From: Symbiodinium natans
Lineage: Eukaryota; Sar; Dinophyceae; Suessiales; Symbiodiniaceae
Direction of reading: 5' to 3'
Assembly: GCA_905221605.1 (NCBI GenBank)
Contig: CAJNDS010000324.1
Span: 721,640-785,639 of the forward strand
Length of the DNA stretch: 64,000 nucleotides
Positions 30,759-41,903 of this stretch are shown here, one piece after another (positions within the stretch are counted from its first letter, which is position 1; every line of letters starts with the position of its first letter). The notes beneath the pieces were generated by a model. The model searched no databases. It was not told the DNA's origin and saw only the letters and a program-made list of their open reading frames with translations. Made by a program: the position numbers and the translations under genes.

Positions 30759-31006
30759 GTTTCGGTATTTAGAGACATCTTCAGATTTGGGTCACTGCGA
30801 CGAGGCTCTTGTAGAGCCTACACCACAAATAGGTCGGGATATAAAAAGTCGGATTCGGGATAGTGCTGCGGATCTTAAGTGTTTCGGGTTTAGGCTTAGG
30901 GTTGAATGTTCAATGTACCCTACACTTTCTACCCTAAACCCTCAACCCTAAACCCTAACCCTAAACCCTAAACCCCAGGCCCCAAACCCCAAACCGGGAC
31001 TTGCAG

Positions 31007-31105
31007 CAAGGCTCAGCTGCTTCCCTCCTTGGCCCTCTTCCTCCACGGCTTGGCGAAGCGACTCGCGCTGCCGCGCTTCGCCGAGCACTACGCGGAGGAG
31101 CCCAA
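31007..31105 (+). CDS. Candidate exon, helical, unknown product
   Basis: GACTTGCAG| acceptor, then KAQLLPSLALFLHGLAKRLA followed by LPRFAEHYAEEP. It runs into a CCCTAAA array, so the donor is unclear. High GC and a strong amphipathic pattern indicate a real exon. Confidence 0.43.
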
Positions 31106-31108
31106 CAA

Positions 31109-31262
31109 CCCTAAACCCTAAACCCTAAACCCTAAACCCTAAACCCTAACCCTAAACCCTAAACCCTAAACCCTAAACCCTAAACCCTAAACCCTAAACC
31201 CTAAACCCTAAACCCTAAACCCTAAACCCTAAACCCTAAACCCTAAACCCTAAACCCTCAAC
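31109..31262. repeat. CCCTAAA array, about 21 units
   Basis: One of the longest homogeneous arrays in the window, with a single 6-base unit near 31146. It is internal, not at a chromosome end, since unique sequence continues on both sides. Confidence 0.95.
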
Positions 31263-31600
31263 CCTAAACCCTAGCCCTAAATCCTAATTAACCCCTGAAC
31301 GGAGCCGGTCATAGACTCCCCAACCATGCCCTAGAGCTTGGATGGAAAGACCCGAAAGCCTAAACTTGCTTGTTCTGAGTGAACCCCTCGCCCCCCAAAA
31401 GAGAATCAAGTAAAACAATGAATTAATAAGAAAAAAGAACCCGTTAATTGATGAACCCTGAACCCTGAGACCTCAACCCTAGTTCCCGGGCCGGTTTGGG
31501 GGGGGGGGGGGGGGGGGGGCGGCGGCAGGGGAGCGAGGGTTTAGGGTCGTTAGATTAGGGTTGAGGGTTTAGGCCTCGGCATTGCCCAAGACACTGTGAA
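31263..31600. other. Spacer with a G22 run
   Basis: Mixed unique sequence. A run of about 22 G lies at 31497-31518. No gene. Confidence 0.4.
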
Positions 31601-31930
31601 AGAATGGACACAAGCTTCAACGCTAATTTCATCAAATCAAATGGTGTACAATCCAAGATGGCAATTACGTTGTGTATACGTTTGGTGACACAATGACTAT
31701 CAACCCTGGTACGTTGCGTCGGCTTTTGGCGCTACGGACGACAAACAAAAACAAAAGAGTATTGCCAAAGTTATCGTTCAAATTGTTGGCACTTGATTGC
31801 CTGCAACACACGTATGCCAAGCATGGTTTGGAAACAATAAGATTTGTCATATGAATGGAATGGTATCCAAATCATGTTTAAACACACAATGCAAGTTTAA
31901 GTTTACAATTGCAAGTGATGCGCTGTACTT
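31600..31930 (+). other. AT-rich island with an open frame
   Basis: Composition is clearly more AT-rich than the GC-rich exon islands. The plus frame ending at 31852 reads DGNYVVYTFGDTMTINPGTL and continues for about 45 more codons to TGA. No domain recognised. It resembles the AT-rich island at 34930-35550 in composition and may be from a mobile element or transferred DNA. Confidence 0.3.
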
Positions 31931-34929
31931 CATTCTAGCCGTTTAGGGTCTAGGGTTTAGGAGTTGACGGGTTAGTCTTAGTATCCTCATTACTCAGGAA
32001 GTGCTAGTTGTACTAAGTCTTGGCTGGAGGAAAAGCTACGTAGGCCATGAGCCGACTCAAATCCCAAACACTAATCCGTTGCAGGACTATCCCGCAGTGC
32101 GCGATCCAGCCCTCGCTACTGCTTCCTTTGGTGGCACCGTCCTCAGCACCAAACCCAAAACACCAAAACCCTAAATACTTGTGCTGTCGCTGTTTCGGGT
32201 TTAGGTTCTTAGGGTTTAGGGTTGTCGCTCGGTCAAGAAGCTTTAGGTTCGGGTTTAGGGCATCTGCTGCTGCGCCTGCAGGACTGTTTCGCATGTTGGG
32301 TGCCAAAGGCTTTGAGGCTGCGAGCCCATGAGCTCGTTGAGATGCTAAGTGCCCAGCAAATACCTTAAACCTAAACCCTAAAACCCTAAAACCCTAAACC
32401 CTAAACCCTAAATCAGCCACAGGTATAGGGTTTAGGGTATCGTGGGACACGATCTCACTATTGAGACGTTTGGACATTTCAGGGCTAGGCATCCGGGTCA
32501 AGCTGAGTTGGCCTGCAGATCCTGCGACGGTTCCTTTGGAAGGAAACCTGTTGAGACTTTAGGGTTCAGGGTTCCTCCTTGAACCTCTCAACTACAATTT
32601 GCTTCAGAACCTCTCTCCCCAACAAAAAGAAGCATGTTTAGTGACCCGGAATCTTAAGCAACTAGTCGTAAACTCTACACCCTGAAGCCTTTCTTTAAAA
32701 GCGAAGCTTGGGTCAACTCCCAGGATACGGCGCGTGGCTATGGCAGACCTTTCAACCCGACCCGCAAGGAGGGGAGCCTGGAGTGGGGGGACAGTCTTCA
32801 ACCCAATCAGGATGCTGCCAAGGATTTTTAGGGTTTAGGGTTTAGGGTTTAGGGTTTAGGGTTTAGGGTTTAGGGTTTAGGGTTTAGGGGGATGTCTAGA
32901 TCTCTAAGCCCAAAACCGCGGTCATCTTGCTACATGCGAAAACGAAAGGGGCGTCCGTTTAATTAGCATATAGGGTTTAGGGGTTTAGGGTTTATACTAG
33001 GGACCGAATGGGCACTCGAGGCAGTTCCGATCTCCGTTGCCTATGTTCACATATATATATATATGTAGACAGATATAGATGGGGGGTATCAGCGGGCAAC
33101 GTAGCATTTTCGGCTCTTCAAGGGCAGAGGAAGAGTGAATGTAGGTACTGCTCATGGTTATTTAGGGCTTAGGAGTTTCGGGTTTAGGGTTGCGGGTTTA
33201 GGGTTTAGGGTTGATTGTAGAGGGTTTCGGGAACACGAGCCCTTATACACTGAATCATGTTTTAGGCATGCGTTCCTCCACCTCTGCTGAGTAGACAGTA
33301 GGGTTACCTGAGCGCACCGAGAACCCGCACCCGTAGCCCTCAACAGGGGCTTAGGCTTTAGGGTTGTTAGGGTTCGTCATGTTTCTTTCGGGTTTAGGGT
33401 TTAGGGTCAGAGTTCAGGGTCGTCGGGGCTCAATTTTTAGTTTCGTTGAAGGTGCCGAAATTGGGGGGGGGGGGGGGAACATCCCAAACCATCAACCTTG
33501 CCGAAGACCTAACAAACCAATGCCCCGAAGCACAGTGGAAAAGGCAAGGTCAAGTCTTCAAGCTCCACTGCGCCATGCCCGAAACAGAGACCCTAAACCC
33601 TAAACCCTAAACCCCAAACCCTAAACCCTAAACCCTAAACCCTGCAACTTTCGGCTCCAGCGATCCACCTGTGCGCGAAGCTCACCACGCATTGTTTGTG
33701 TTATCCATCCCTACACTCGCCGTGCCCGGGTCTCGGTGGCGTGATGGGTTTGGGGCTTGTAGAGTTTAGAGTTTAGGGGTCAGGGCTTAGTGCTAGGATT
33801 TGGAGCTTAGGGCTTAGGGTTTAGGGTTTATATACGTAGTCCCTAGTTAGGTACATGGACACTTGGGGCTAGCGGGTTTCGGGATTCCTGGAGTTTAGGG
33901 GTTTATACGGGTTTGGGGTTCAGGCCCACATAAAACGGAGCGGGGTGTGGGAGGTCATTCTTTAGAGGTGTGGTCTTTTGATCTTCAGGTCTGGTGGCAT
34001 GAGCTAAACAAAACGTCAAGCTTCTTGCCCTTAGAGACCTCAGCAAATATATGATGTGTTGGTAGTGGGTGTAGGGTTGTGGGTATGAGTTTTGGGGTGC
34101 TGCGTCTTTGGTTGTCTCCGCTACAGTTTCTTCCACGAGATGTGCTAGCTTCTTCGGGGTTACGGGTTTTGAGGGTTTAGGGTTTATGGCTGAAGCGGAT
34201 TGCTTCGACATTGCAAAATCAATCAGACCTCGCCCCCCCCCCCCCCCCCCCCATCCCAAAGTCCCAACTCGCAAAGTCCTTCTAAGGATGTTCCTCATCA
34301 CATACATGGAGTGCCTTTCCTTCGGCATGCTGGCTTATGATGCTTCTCAGGCAGGATCTGAGGATACGATTTGCTTGTGCGCATGGTCGTCAGGAATCAT
34401 TCCCTGTGACTTCAAGCATACCGTTTGATGAAGGAACATTCCTCTACTTAGGATTTCAGGAATGATATTCCTTCGTTCAGGGTCATTGGATGCTCTGGGT
34501 TCACGGGCCAACAACACTGAGGACCGCAAGGCTGGTTCAAGATACTGGTGTTCACATCTATGCTCAAGGGTTTCAGGGTTGCCGAACCCGAAAGAAAATA
34601 TGTGTAAATATGTTTTTATTTACAATATATATATATATATATGTATATTGATAGGCCCGATATGATTCCCAGAATCCAAATGCACAACCTTAGGGGTACA
34701 ACCTTGACTCCCTTGATACGAGTACTTCTTCATGCTAATGGAACCCCGACCCCGAACCCCTGAGCCCCAACATCCAAAAATCCGACAACCCGAAGCCCTG
34801 AACACGGTAAAGCCCGGCAGCTCTCAAATCCTGAACCCCAGAACCCCCACTCCTATAATCTTACAGCCGAAAGGCCTGAAATAAAAAGCTAGAAGCGCAT
34901 GCCTGATCCCCTTTTACAAACCTGAAGCC
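31931..34929. repeat. Telomere-like arrays, microsatellites and unique islands
   Basis: TTTAGGG array at 32828-32889 (nine units) and a CCCTAAA array at 33591-33642. Family C fragment near 33835-33865. TA microsatellites at 33050-33065 and 34625-34642. G run at 33464-33477 and C run at 34228-34251. Unique islands at 32040-32330, 32480-32560 and 33645-33740 are possibly exonic. No gene assigned. Confidence 0.5.
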
Positions 34930-35550
34930 CTAAACATCTAAACTTGACCCTGAAGTCCTGCGCCCTAAATCCCGACACGCTCTGAACGATAATGATGCTA
35001 ATCCAGTTAATGCATTTTCAGAACCAGAAGATGAATGCGAAAGACTTGTTGCTGCTTCATATTCTTGTTGTTTTAAACGCGACTGCAAAGTTAGTATTTT
35101 CAACATTAATATGTCAAGAAATGTGGGTTCACTATTTTCCTTATACTTAGTAAACTCAGAATATTGCAAAGAATATGCTTGCATGCATTTTCCTTTGTAA
35201 CTTGAATGTGTTTGTTCTTTATTCGGGGCATTCTTATCTAGTATGGTTTCTTGTCATCCAATATTTCTGTTACAGGTACATCTACATCAGGACTACGTAA
35301 TATCTTCTGTTGCCCTTGTTTGAAAAAAGTCCGTCTTAAATGGCATAGTCTTATATCTAATACAGTTAGCATTTCCGAATGGATGATCTTGCAATCAAAT
35401 GTTTCTAACTCTGTAAAGAATATCTGATAGTTTCCTTCTTTTAAGCCCTCAAACCGCGTCATTGCCAGGGTCGCGCCAAACACATGTCCACGCAGACCAT
35501 TGTGGCACTGACGTGCCTTGGCAGCAACTCCATGATTGACAAGTGGCCTT
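34930..35550 (-). pseudogene. AT-rich reverse-strand ORF with one frameshift, unknown product
   Basis: On the minus strand a frame opens just after a TTTAGGG-type block at about 35550 (PLVNHGVAAKARQCHNGLRG, then HVFGATLAMTRFEG). It runs to a stop at 35238. A one-base shift near 35245 lets it continue as ETILDKNAPNKEQTHSSYKG to about 34960. Lys, Asn and Glu are abundant and codons are AT-rich, unlike the GC-rich exons elsewhere. This suggests a different origin, such as a mobile element or transferred gene. The shift may be a mutation or an assembly error. I recognise no family. Confidence 0.4.
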
Positions 35551-36122
35551 AAACCCTAAACCCTAAACCCTAAACCCTATACCCTAAATGAGGTGTGGAT
35601 CCAAAGGCCCTGCTTACCCAACCCTGAAACGCAAAGTCTAAACCCTACCCCCACCTCCACCAAAAAAAAAAGACATCTACAGTTTTTTCTGTATATATAA
35701 GAATTATATAATCACACAATATTACGCCCTCCAACCTTAACCCTGGAAAACCCAAAGCCCCCAAACACGCCTAAACCCTAAACCCTAATACTTAAGCGCC
35801 AAAGCGCTTTGAAGAACGAACAATGCCCTACTTGCGGATACAAGCTCCATTCTCCAAAATACACCAAGTCCTCCACTCTAAACCCCCTAAACACCCCCGT
35901 ATACCCTCAACCCTTTTTGAGGGTTTACCAGAATAGGGGACCCCGAACAGAGACCCCCGAATAGTAGGGTTCCCTTATGATAAGGACCCCAATAAGGCAC
36001 CCCTAATAACGCAAACCCCTATTTCATCCCAAGCCCCACAGCCCTGTCTTATCCGAAACCTTAAACCCCAAAACCCTAAACCCCAAACCCCTAAACCCTA
36101 AACCCTGAACCCCACCTGCAAG
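35551..36122. repeat. Degenerate CCCTAAA variants
   Basis: CCCTAAA at 35550-35588 and 36070-36110, with unique sequence and partial family F-like segments (35930-35990) between. No gene. Confidence 0.45.
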
Positions 36123-36185
36123 GACCTCACTCGCGCTGTCTGCCATGAACCTTCCAAGAGCTTGGACCAGCCACTTGGCGGAGAC
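36123..36185 (+). CDS. Candidate exon of 21 codons whose donor is the telomere repeat itself
   Basis: CCTGCAAG| acceptor, the frame DLTRAVCHEPSKSLDQPLGG plus D, then |GTTTAGGGTTTAGGG. The first GT of the array is the only donor available. CCCTAAA lies to the left. Product unknown. Confidence 0.42.
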
Positions 36186-37428
36186 GTTTAGGGTTTAGGG
36201 TTTAGGGTTTAGGGTTTAGGGTTTAGGGTTTAGGGATTAGAGCAAAGGAGTTGTGGCGTAGGAGTCGGGGGGGGGGGGGGGGGGGGGGGGGGGAAGGGGT
36301 GGGCTTAGGGCTTAGAGGGTTAAAGTTTATTTGAGTTGAGTGTTCAGAGTTCGGGCTTTACAAGGGTTGAGGTTCTTTAATTGCGAGGCCAATTGCAGGG
36401 CTTGATCCCCTCTGTGCCTGCCTTTAAGGTCCCCTCTGTGCCTGCCTTTAAGGTGTCAGCTGAACTCTGAAGCGGGTCATCCCACGTCTTGGTGAGTTTG
36501 GGGTTGGGGCTCGGGATCTGTGATGAAGCCTTTGTAAACCCTAAACCTCAAACGGCCCTGGCCACAACTTGTCCTACACCCTAAACTCTAAGGGTAGTTA
36601 CGCGGTCAGTTGGTTTGGGCCCTTACCAAGCGACTCCTTATATGCCCCTCATACACCCATAAAACCCAAGGGCCCGTACTTCAGAGCCCTTGAAGGGAAG
36701 TAAGGGGCCACATTTTGGGCCCATGTGGCTACCGCAAAACCCGTAAAGAGGTGTTGGGATACACCCGGAAAAGCCCGAAACCCTGGAATGCAAAACTTGA
36801 GCCCTCAACTGGGTTTAGGGTTTAGGGTTTCGGGTTTGGGGTTTGGGGTTTAGGGGACCCTAATTAAGCACCCAAAGCAACACCGCGGAGCCAAACAGTC
36901 CTGGAGTCTTCAATCCACAGCACCGGCGCCAAGCATTCAGGGACACGGGCTGGCGTCCTTTGGTTCCATCTGGGAAACTGAACACGTACGATGTTCTTGC
37001 TCGTGAGCAGGCACAAACCATGGGAGTTGCCCAAGATCCCTCGACCTCAGGCCCCAAAACGAAGACCCAGCACAGGGACCCCCAATTCAGATCTACCAAC
37101 CCCCCCCCCCCCCCCCCGCTTCACTTTCCCTGCACCACATCCGAATTTATTTTGAGGACCTAAATGCTTAACCCTAAATCATTGCGACCCACCTCGGGAC
37201 TCCAATCTTGGTAGTTAATCGTGAACTAGGGCACCTGATCACGAACCCCCCCCTACCCATAGGCGCTTTAGGGACCATGAAACAATTTTCCCCATAATTT
37301 CCGCTAACAACACTAAAGCCCCCCGCCCCCCCGGGCCGCCCGGCTGCCCGCAAACCGCGCCACACACAAAAACACAGACCCTTAATTTGAAAGCCCACAC
37401 GGTCAAATTTGCCTGCACGTGCTCCCAG
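36186..37428. repeat. TTTAGGG array, G-run, family D element and spacers
   Basis: TTTAGGG at 36186-36237; a run of about 29 G at 36266-36294; a 24-bp tandem duplication at 36406-36452; family D palindrome at 36595-36735 (GGGTAGTTAC and GTGGCTACC ends); poly-C at 37099-37117. No gene called. Confidence 0.6.
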
Positions 37429-37491
37429 ATAAAGTCCACAAGTTGATCGTTGCCTGGGCCCTAGAATCAGGATTCCAAGTAGAGGATTCTG
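37429..37491 (+). CDS. Candidate exon with canonical splice sites, unknown product
   Basis: GTGCTCCCAG| acceptor and G|GTGAGTTTGG donor, the most canonical pair in the window. It encodes DKVHKLIVAWALESGFQVED plus SG. Both boundaries and peptide look genuine. Product unknown. Confidence 0.48.
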
Positions 37492-37991
37492 GTGAGTTTG
37501 GGTTTCGGTTTCGGTTTCGGGCTTATAGGGTTACAGTTTTTAGCACGAACTGCTTAAGAACTCCCCACAAAAACACAGATATTATTCCTTGCAAGGGTAA
37601 GATAGGGATTATTCGTTTTAATTTTTGGTGGGTTCTCAAGCAGGGTTTAAGGATCAGGGAGTGGTGGCCTTGTTCACCTCCTTGTCGGCCAGGGGATGCC
37701 CGAAACCCTAAACCCTAAACCCTAAACCCCAGCATGCACCATCTTAAGGTGTTGAACGTAAAAGCTGTCCGCAGCAAGATATCTCACAAGGCTCATTCCT
37801 GGCAGTCGGAGCATGGATTTACGTCGGAGCAGGGCTTAACTAGAGTTCAGGGTCTAGGGAATTAGGGTTACGGCTGAGGGCTTTACAGTCTGACTGCCAC
37901 ACCCGAAAAACCCTATACCCCACATTTTCTAGAAACGCGAAATTTCTCTCTGTGCCTTGGCCACCTGCCCGTCGGGGTTCGGGCACTGCAG

Positions 37992-38358
37992 ACGCCTGGG
38001 TTCGCGAGGCCGCCCCGGGCGTGCACGTGGCAATGGTGCTTCCCGGCGTGAACTTCCAGATCGGCAACCCTTTGCCTCATGCCAGGGGGCCCAAATACCC
38101 TAAGGGTCCATGTACCTAAATAGGGAACACTTGGGCCCCAAAGTCCCTATATAGGAGGTACTTTAAGGCCCAAGTGCTCCCTATTTAGGTACATGGACCC
38201 TTAGGGAATACCCTCTAGCCCCATGATGACGCAGCCCTATAAGCGACTCCTCTGGAAGTGATGATGATGTCGATGAGGCGTTGGCCAACATCATGCTTAA
38301 GAGCCCAATTGCCCAATCGCAAGCTTCCCGACAGCTCCGGTGGTCTCAGCATCCCTAA
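37992..38358 (+). CDS. Two-exon fragment of an acidic protein, family C element in the intron
   Basis: Exon 37992-38088 encodes REAAPGVHVAMVLPGVNFQI then GNPLPHARG. A GC-AG intron, 38089-38243, joins to exon 38244-38358, which encodes DSSGSDDDVDEALANIMLKS then PIAQSQASRQLRWSQHP and stops at TAA. Phase is kept. The stop lies at the first base of CCCTAAA-type sequence, so the exon may instead end slightly earlier by splicing. No domain recognised; Asp/Ser-rich segments are typical of linkers or casein-kinase sites. Confidence 0.45.
38098..38206. mobile_element. MITE, family C, copy 1 (best preserved)
   Basis: A near-perfect palindrome with about 38-bp arms. The left arm starts CCCTAAGGGTCCATGTACCT and the right arm is its complement, ending ACATGGACCCTTAGGG. 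It lies inside the proposed intron 38089-38243. Relatives at 20082-20232, 54717-54832, 58866-58933 and 62773-62850. Confidence 0.85.
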
Positions 38359-38970
38359 ACCCTTATAAACCCTAAACCCTAAACCCTAAACCCTAAACCC
38401 TAAACCCTAAACCCTAAACCCTAAACCCTAAACCCTAAACCCTAAACCCTAAACCCTAAACCCTAAACCCTAAACCTGCGGACTTGGGGAGCTGAGCGAA
38501 GCACGCTTATTCAGGCCTTCTGGGTCATGGCTCAACCTTTGGGTGTCCCAATGCACGTGGCCGCTGGCGGAGCATGTGCCGCCCGACAAGGGGGCCGAGG
38601 TATTGTCCCTTTTTACACCCTAGAAACAACCCAACATCGGCTTTAGGGTTTAGGGTTTAGGGTTTTAGGGTTTAGGGTTTAGGGTTTAGGGTTTAGGGTT
38701 TAGGGTTTAGGGTTTAGGGTTTAGGGTTTATTCCTTGTATCCCGGAAACGACGACTTGGAGACCTTGTCGCTGCGTGTCGCTGGTCCGCGGCGGCGGAAG
38801 GCACAACACAAATCACGACGTTGTGAGTTGTTCACCATCCCTTCCTGTTCCCACCAAATCGTCTTAGCTCCCAAAAAGGGTGGGAAAGCCTTAAACCCTA
38901 AACCCTAAACCCTAAACCCACCTGCATTCCACAAGCGCCCACACTGCAACTGCAAGACCTCACAGCTTAG
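38359..38970. repeat. Opposed telomere-like arrays with islands between
   Basis: CCCTAAA array at 38368-38476 (about fifteen units) and TTTAGGG array at 38643-38730 (twelve units). Between them an island at 38478-38603 ends WPLAEHVPPDKGAE|GTATTG, a plausible exon. A second island follows at 38740-38825. Confidence 0.75.
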
Positions 38971-39033
38971 GTCGCCATTGGTGTCATCTTGGGAAGCATG
39001 GCCTCCTGGCAGGCTGGAGATGGAGGGCTCTAA
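38971..39033 (+). CDS. Candidate terminal exon, hydrophobic
   Basis: ACAGCTTAG| acceptor, then VAIGVILGSMASWQAGDGGL and TAA. The stop is built from CTCTAAGGGTTTAGGG, that is by the start of the repeat. Product unknown. Confidence 0.35.
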   Translation, partial: VAIGVILGSMASWQAGDGGL

Positions 39034-39090
39034 GGGTTTAGGGTTCAGGGTTTAGGGTTTAGGGTTTAGAGTGAGGGCTCGAACCCTCTC

Positions 39091-39203
39091 CTTGGTAGCC
39101 CAGTGATACCCTTAACCCTTTGTTTGGTTATGGGTTCCCGTATAAAATAGCCAGCCCAAAAAAGGGTGCCCTTATTATATAATATGGGTACTGGGCTACC
39201 AAG
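39091..39203. mobile_element. MITE, family E, copy 1, with TCTC target duplication
   Basis: The left end is CTTGGTAGCCCAGTGATACC and the right end GGGTACTGGGCTACCAAG, inverted. TCTC occurs at 39087-39090 and 39204-39207. The ends contain G|GTAGCC and ACCAAG|, which are usable splice sites. Copies at 44944-45057 and, half, 49467-49486. Confidence 0.85.
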
Positions 39204-41769
39204 TCTCTACTGTAGGGCTTGGGGTGTAAGGCTTATAAGGCCCCTCCCTTATGTCTCGAAGTCCTAAGCCACTTGAAGAGACAGGGTGGTGACTCATCGT
39301 AGACTTCCGGATATCGGAGGTCAGGCTTCTTTGGGGCAGGATGACTTCGAGAGATGACTTGAAGAGATGCGCGGGTACAGGGGCCCGGGATCCAGCGTCT
39401 GCGCGCTTGTCTGACTGTCTCAGCATACACACCCATGCATTCCTCAGACAGCTTTTTTTGTTCGTTTTCCCACCTGCTTTTTTCTAGTGCCTCACTCTCA
39501 GTTAAGCAATATATTGCTTTGCTAGAGATCCTGCCCAATGTATATGTTTAAGTGAAAAGGGTTGCCTCTAATTAGTGTGAGTAGTTTTTTTCTTTTCGGT
39601 GCACTTGTCCCGCTTAGTTGATAGGCAGTTGATATGGTCTTAGGGTTTAGGGCTTATGGCCGAAGATGGTTCAACATCCTGGATGGTTGAAAGGTATACC
39701 AAGTACTCATCATCTTTTACAGGATGCCCAAGTCCAACCCAGGGTACTTCAACCCTGAACCAGGAAACCAAGAGAAGACCTCTGGTTTAAGCTGTGTGGT
39801 GTTTATGGGTTTAGGGTTTAAACTTCTTTTGACTGTGACGGATTGCAATTTGTTTTGCGTCAGGGTTCCTTAGACTGTTGTTGGTTCCCATGTGTGTGTG
39901 TGTAGGGGTGTTTGTTCGTGGTTGTGTTCGTGTATGTGTTCTTTGGGTGGCCTAGAGCAACAAATCTCGGCTTGTGTGTGATTTCCTAGCCCTAAACCAA
40001 CCGTTGCAAGAGATCAGCCGAGCAGGTTGCCAAAGACAGCCGCGCAGATGGCGAGGACACAAAATGTTTGGGCTGGAGGGTCTGGGGTTTAGGCTTCACT
40101 GCTAAACTGCTAAACCCAAAAATCTGCATCTCAGGTGGAACTCCCGTGATGCGCTGTTTTTCGTTCGTTGTTGGTCCACATTACCCTAAACCCTAAACCC
40201 TAAACCCTAAACCCTTAAAAAGAAGGACGATCTGCGAGTGCCCGGCGTGCCGCAGCGATTTAGCAAAGCTGTGACCCGGCGTGGGTTTAGGGTCTAGGGG
40301 TTTGGGCTTCTGGCTTTTAGGGGTTTTAATGGTTTGGCCGGTAAGGGTTTAGGGTAAGGGGAATATGAGGATTAGGATTTAGGAGTTTGGTGCTTCAGGG
40401 GTTTGGGGACGAAGAGGTTAGAGTTAATGGCGTCAACGATTAAGGCTTCAGTTTGCTTCTTATTGTTTGAAGTTTTCGGTGGTTTTGTGTTCTGGGTTTA
40501 CGCAACCTTTTCCCTGGAATATCACAGCCCTGTCGCTCGCAGGATTCAGCGCTTTTTTTTGGGTTTAGGCTTTTGGTCTCAAGGTTTGGAGGAGGCTTTA
40601 CAGATTTTGGTCGGGCTTTCCGGGTTTGGCCAGGGTGTGTAGGACTGTAGGACTTACTTTGCATCAGTCGCCCAGGGTTAAGCGCCTGGGGCTCAGTATC
40701 GTTCAGTCTCATGCACACACACCCAACAAGGTGTATATGATGTGTATATCTATGTCTGCAATATTGTGTATATATATATATGTATGTATATATATATGTA
40801 TATGTAATGTATGTATATATATATATATATGTGTATTGCAGTTGTAGACATATGTTACATACATAGATATAGAGGTATTTATTCGTGTTTTCGGTTGACC
40901 ATTAAGAACTGCATCTGCATATCCATTCAGTTATTTTATGTTCGATTCATTCATGCTGTTGGTTTACAAGGGTTACTATTCCGTGCACACGTGAGAATGG
41001 CAGGAGGGGTTCAACGTAGCGGAGGGTATACGGTCCCTACTTGGGAGTACTTGGGTTCTTTGGTCCCCAGCGTTTCTGGTTTTGAGGCTAAACCCCAAAC
41101 CCTAAAAGCTGAACCCTGAACCCTGGACCTTTAGGGTTTAGGGTTTAGGGTTTAGGGTTTAGGGTTTAGGGTTTAGGGTTAGGGGTTTGAGGGAAACAAT
41201 CCACGCTGGGGGCTTCAAGCTTTGGGGGGGCAGGGGGGGGGGGGGACTCAAGGGCTAAGGGAGGTTACACGATCCCTTCAAAAAAGTATGGGCCCTTGTG
41301 CTTTATATAAGGGGTATATATCTACAGGTAGTTACATGGTCACTTCATCTTATGGTCCCTGACCTGGTGGATTAAGGGTTCTTGGGTTTTGTAAGTTATA
41401 AAAGGGGCAGAAAAGGGTTCCTCAATTAAAGGCCCATGCCAAACTACCCACCCAAAGTCCAGGGTTCGGGATTTCCTCGCATTGGGTTGTGCGTCCCGAA
41501 ACCCTAAACCCTAAACCGTACCCTAAACCCTAAACCCTAAACCCTAAACCCTAAGCCCTAAACCCTAAACCCTAAACCCTAAACCCTATCAGCCCTGCAC
41601 CGGGTCATCAAGGGACTACAGGATGGACCCCTATGAGGGACCTTAGGAGGAATCTAGCGGCTACTTAGGTATATAGGGACTACAAAGTGTGTATCGGGGT
41701 TATACAGGGCAATCAGATGAAGGGTCCCTTCTAGGGGTCCCTCCTTATACCTCTTAAGGTTCGGCATCT
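39204..41769. other. Unique sequence, microsatellites, arrays and family D elements
   Basis: Unique sequence at 39210-40170 and 40250-40730 holds open frames on both strands without recognisable domains. TATG/TA microsatellite at 40765-40835; CCCTAAA at 40182-40216; TTTAGGG at 41131-41180; family D palindromes at 41262-41460; CCCTAAA at 41502-41589. No gene called. Confidence 0.45.
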
Positions 41770-41895
41770 TTCGCCCGAAACTAACAGTCCTAAAAGGGAT
41801 TATAATGGGGGGGGGGGGGGTACTATCATCCCTACTTGTAGGAGGTTAACCCTAAAGCCTAAACCCTAAACCCTAAACCAAGGGAAGCATCCCAA
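41770..41895. mobile_element. Degraded family B element
   Basis: It begins ACTAACAGTCCTAAAAGGGA and ends AAGGGAAGCATCCC, with a G14 run and a short CCCTAAA segment inside. It abuts the KDEL-receptor-like exon at 41904. Confidence 0.5.
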
Positions 41896-41903
41896 ACCTT
41901 AAG

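Noticed and set aside
31109-31262. A true chromosome end
   Set aside because: Unique sequence and genes continue on both sides, and arrays of both orientations alternate throughout. These are interstitial.
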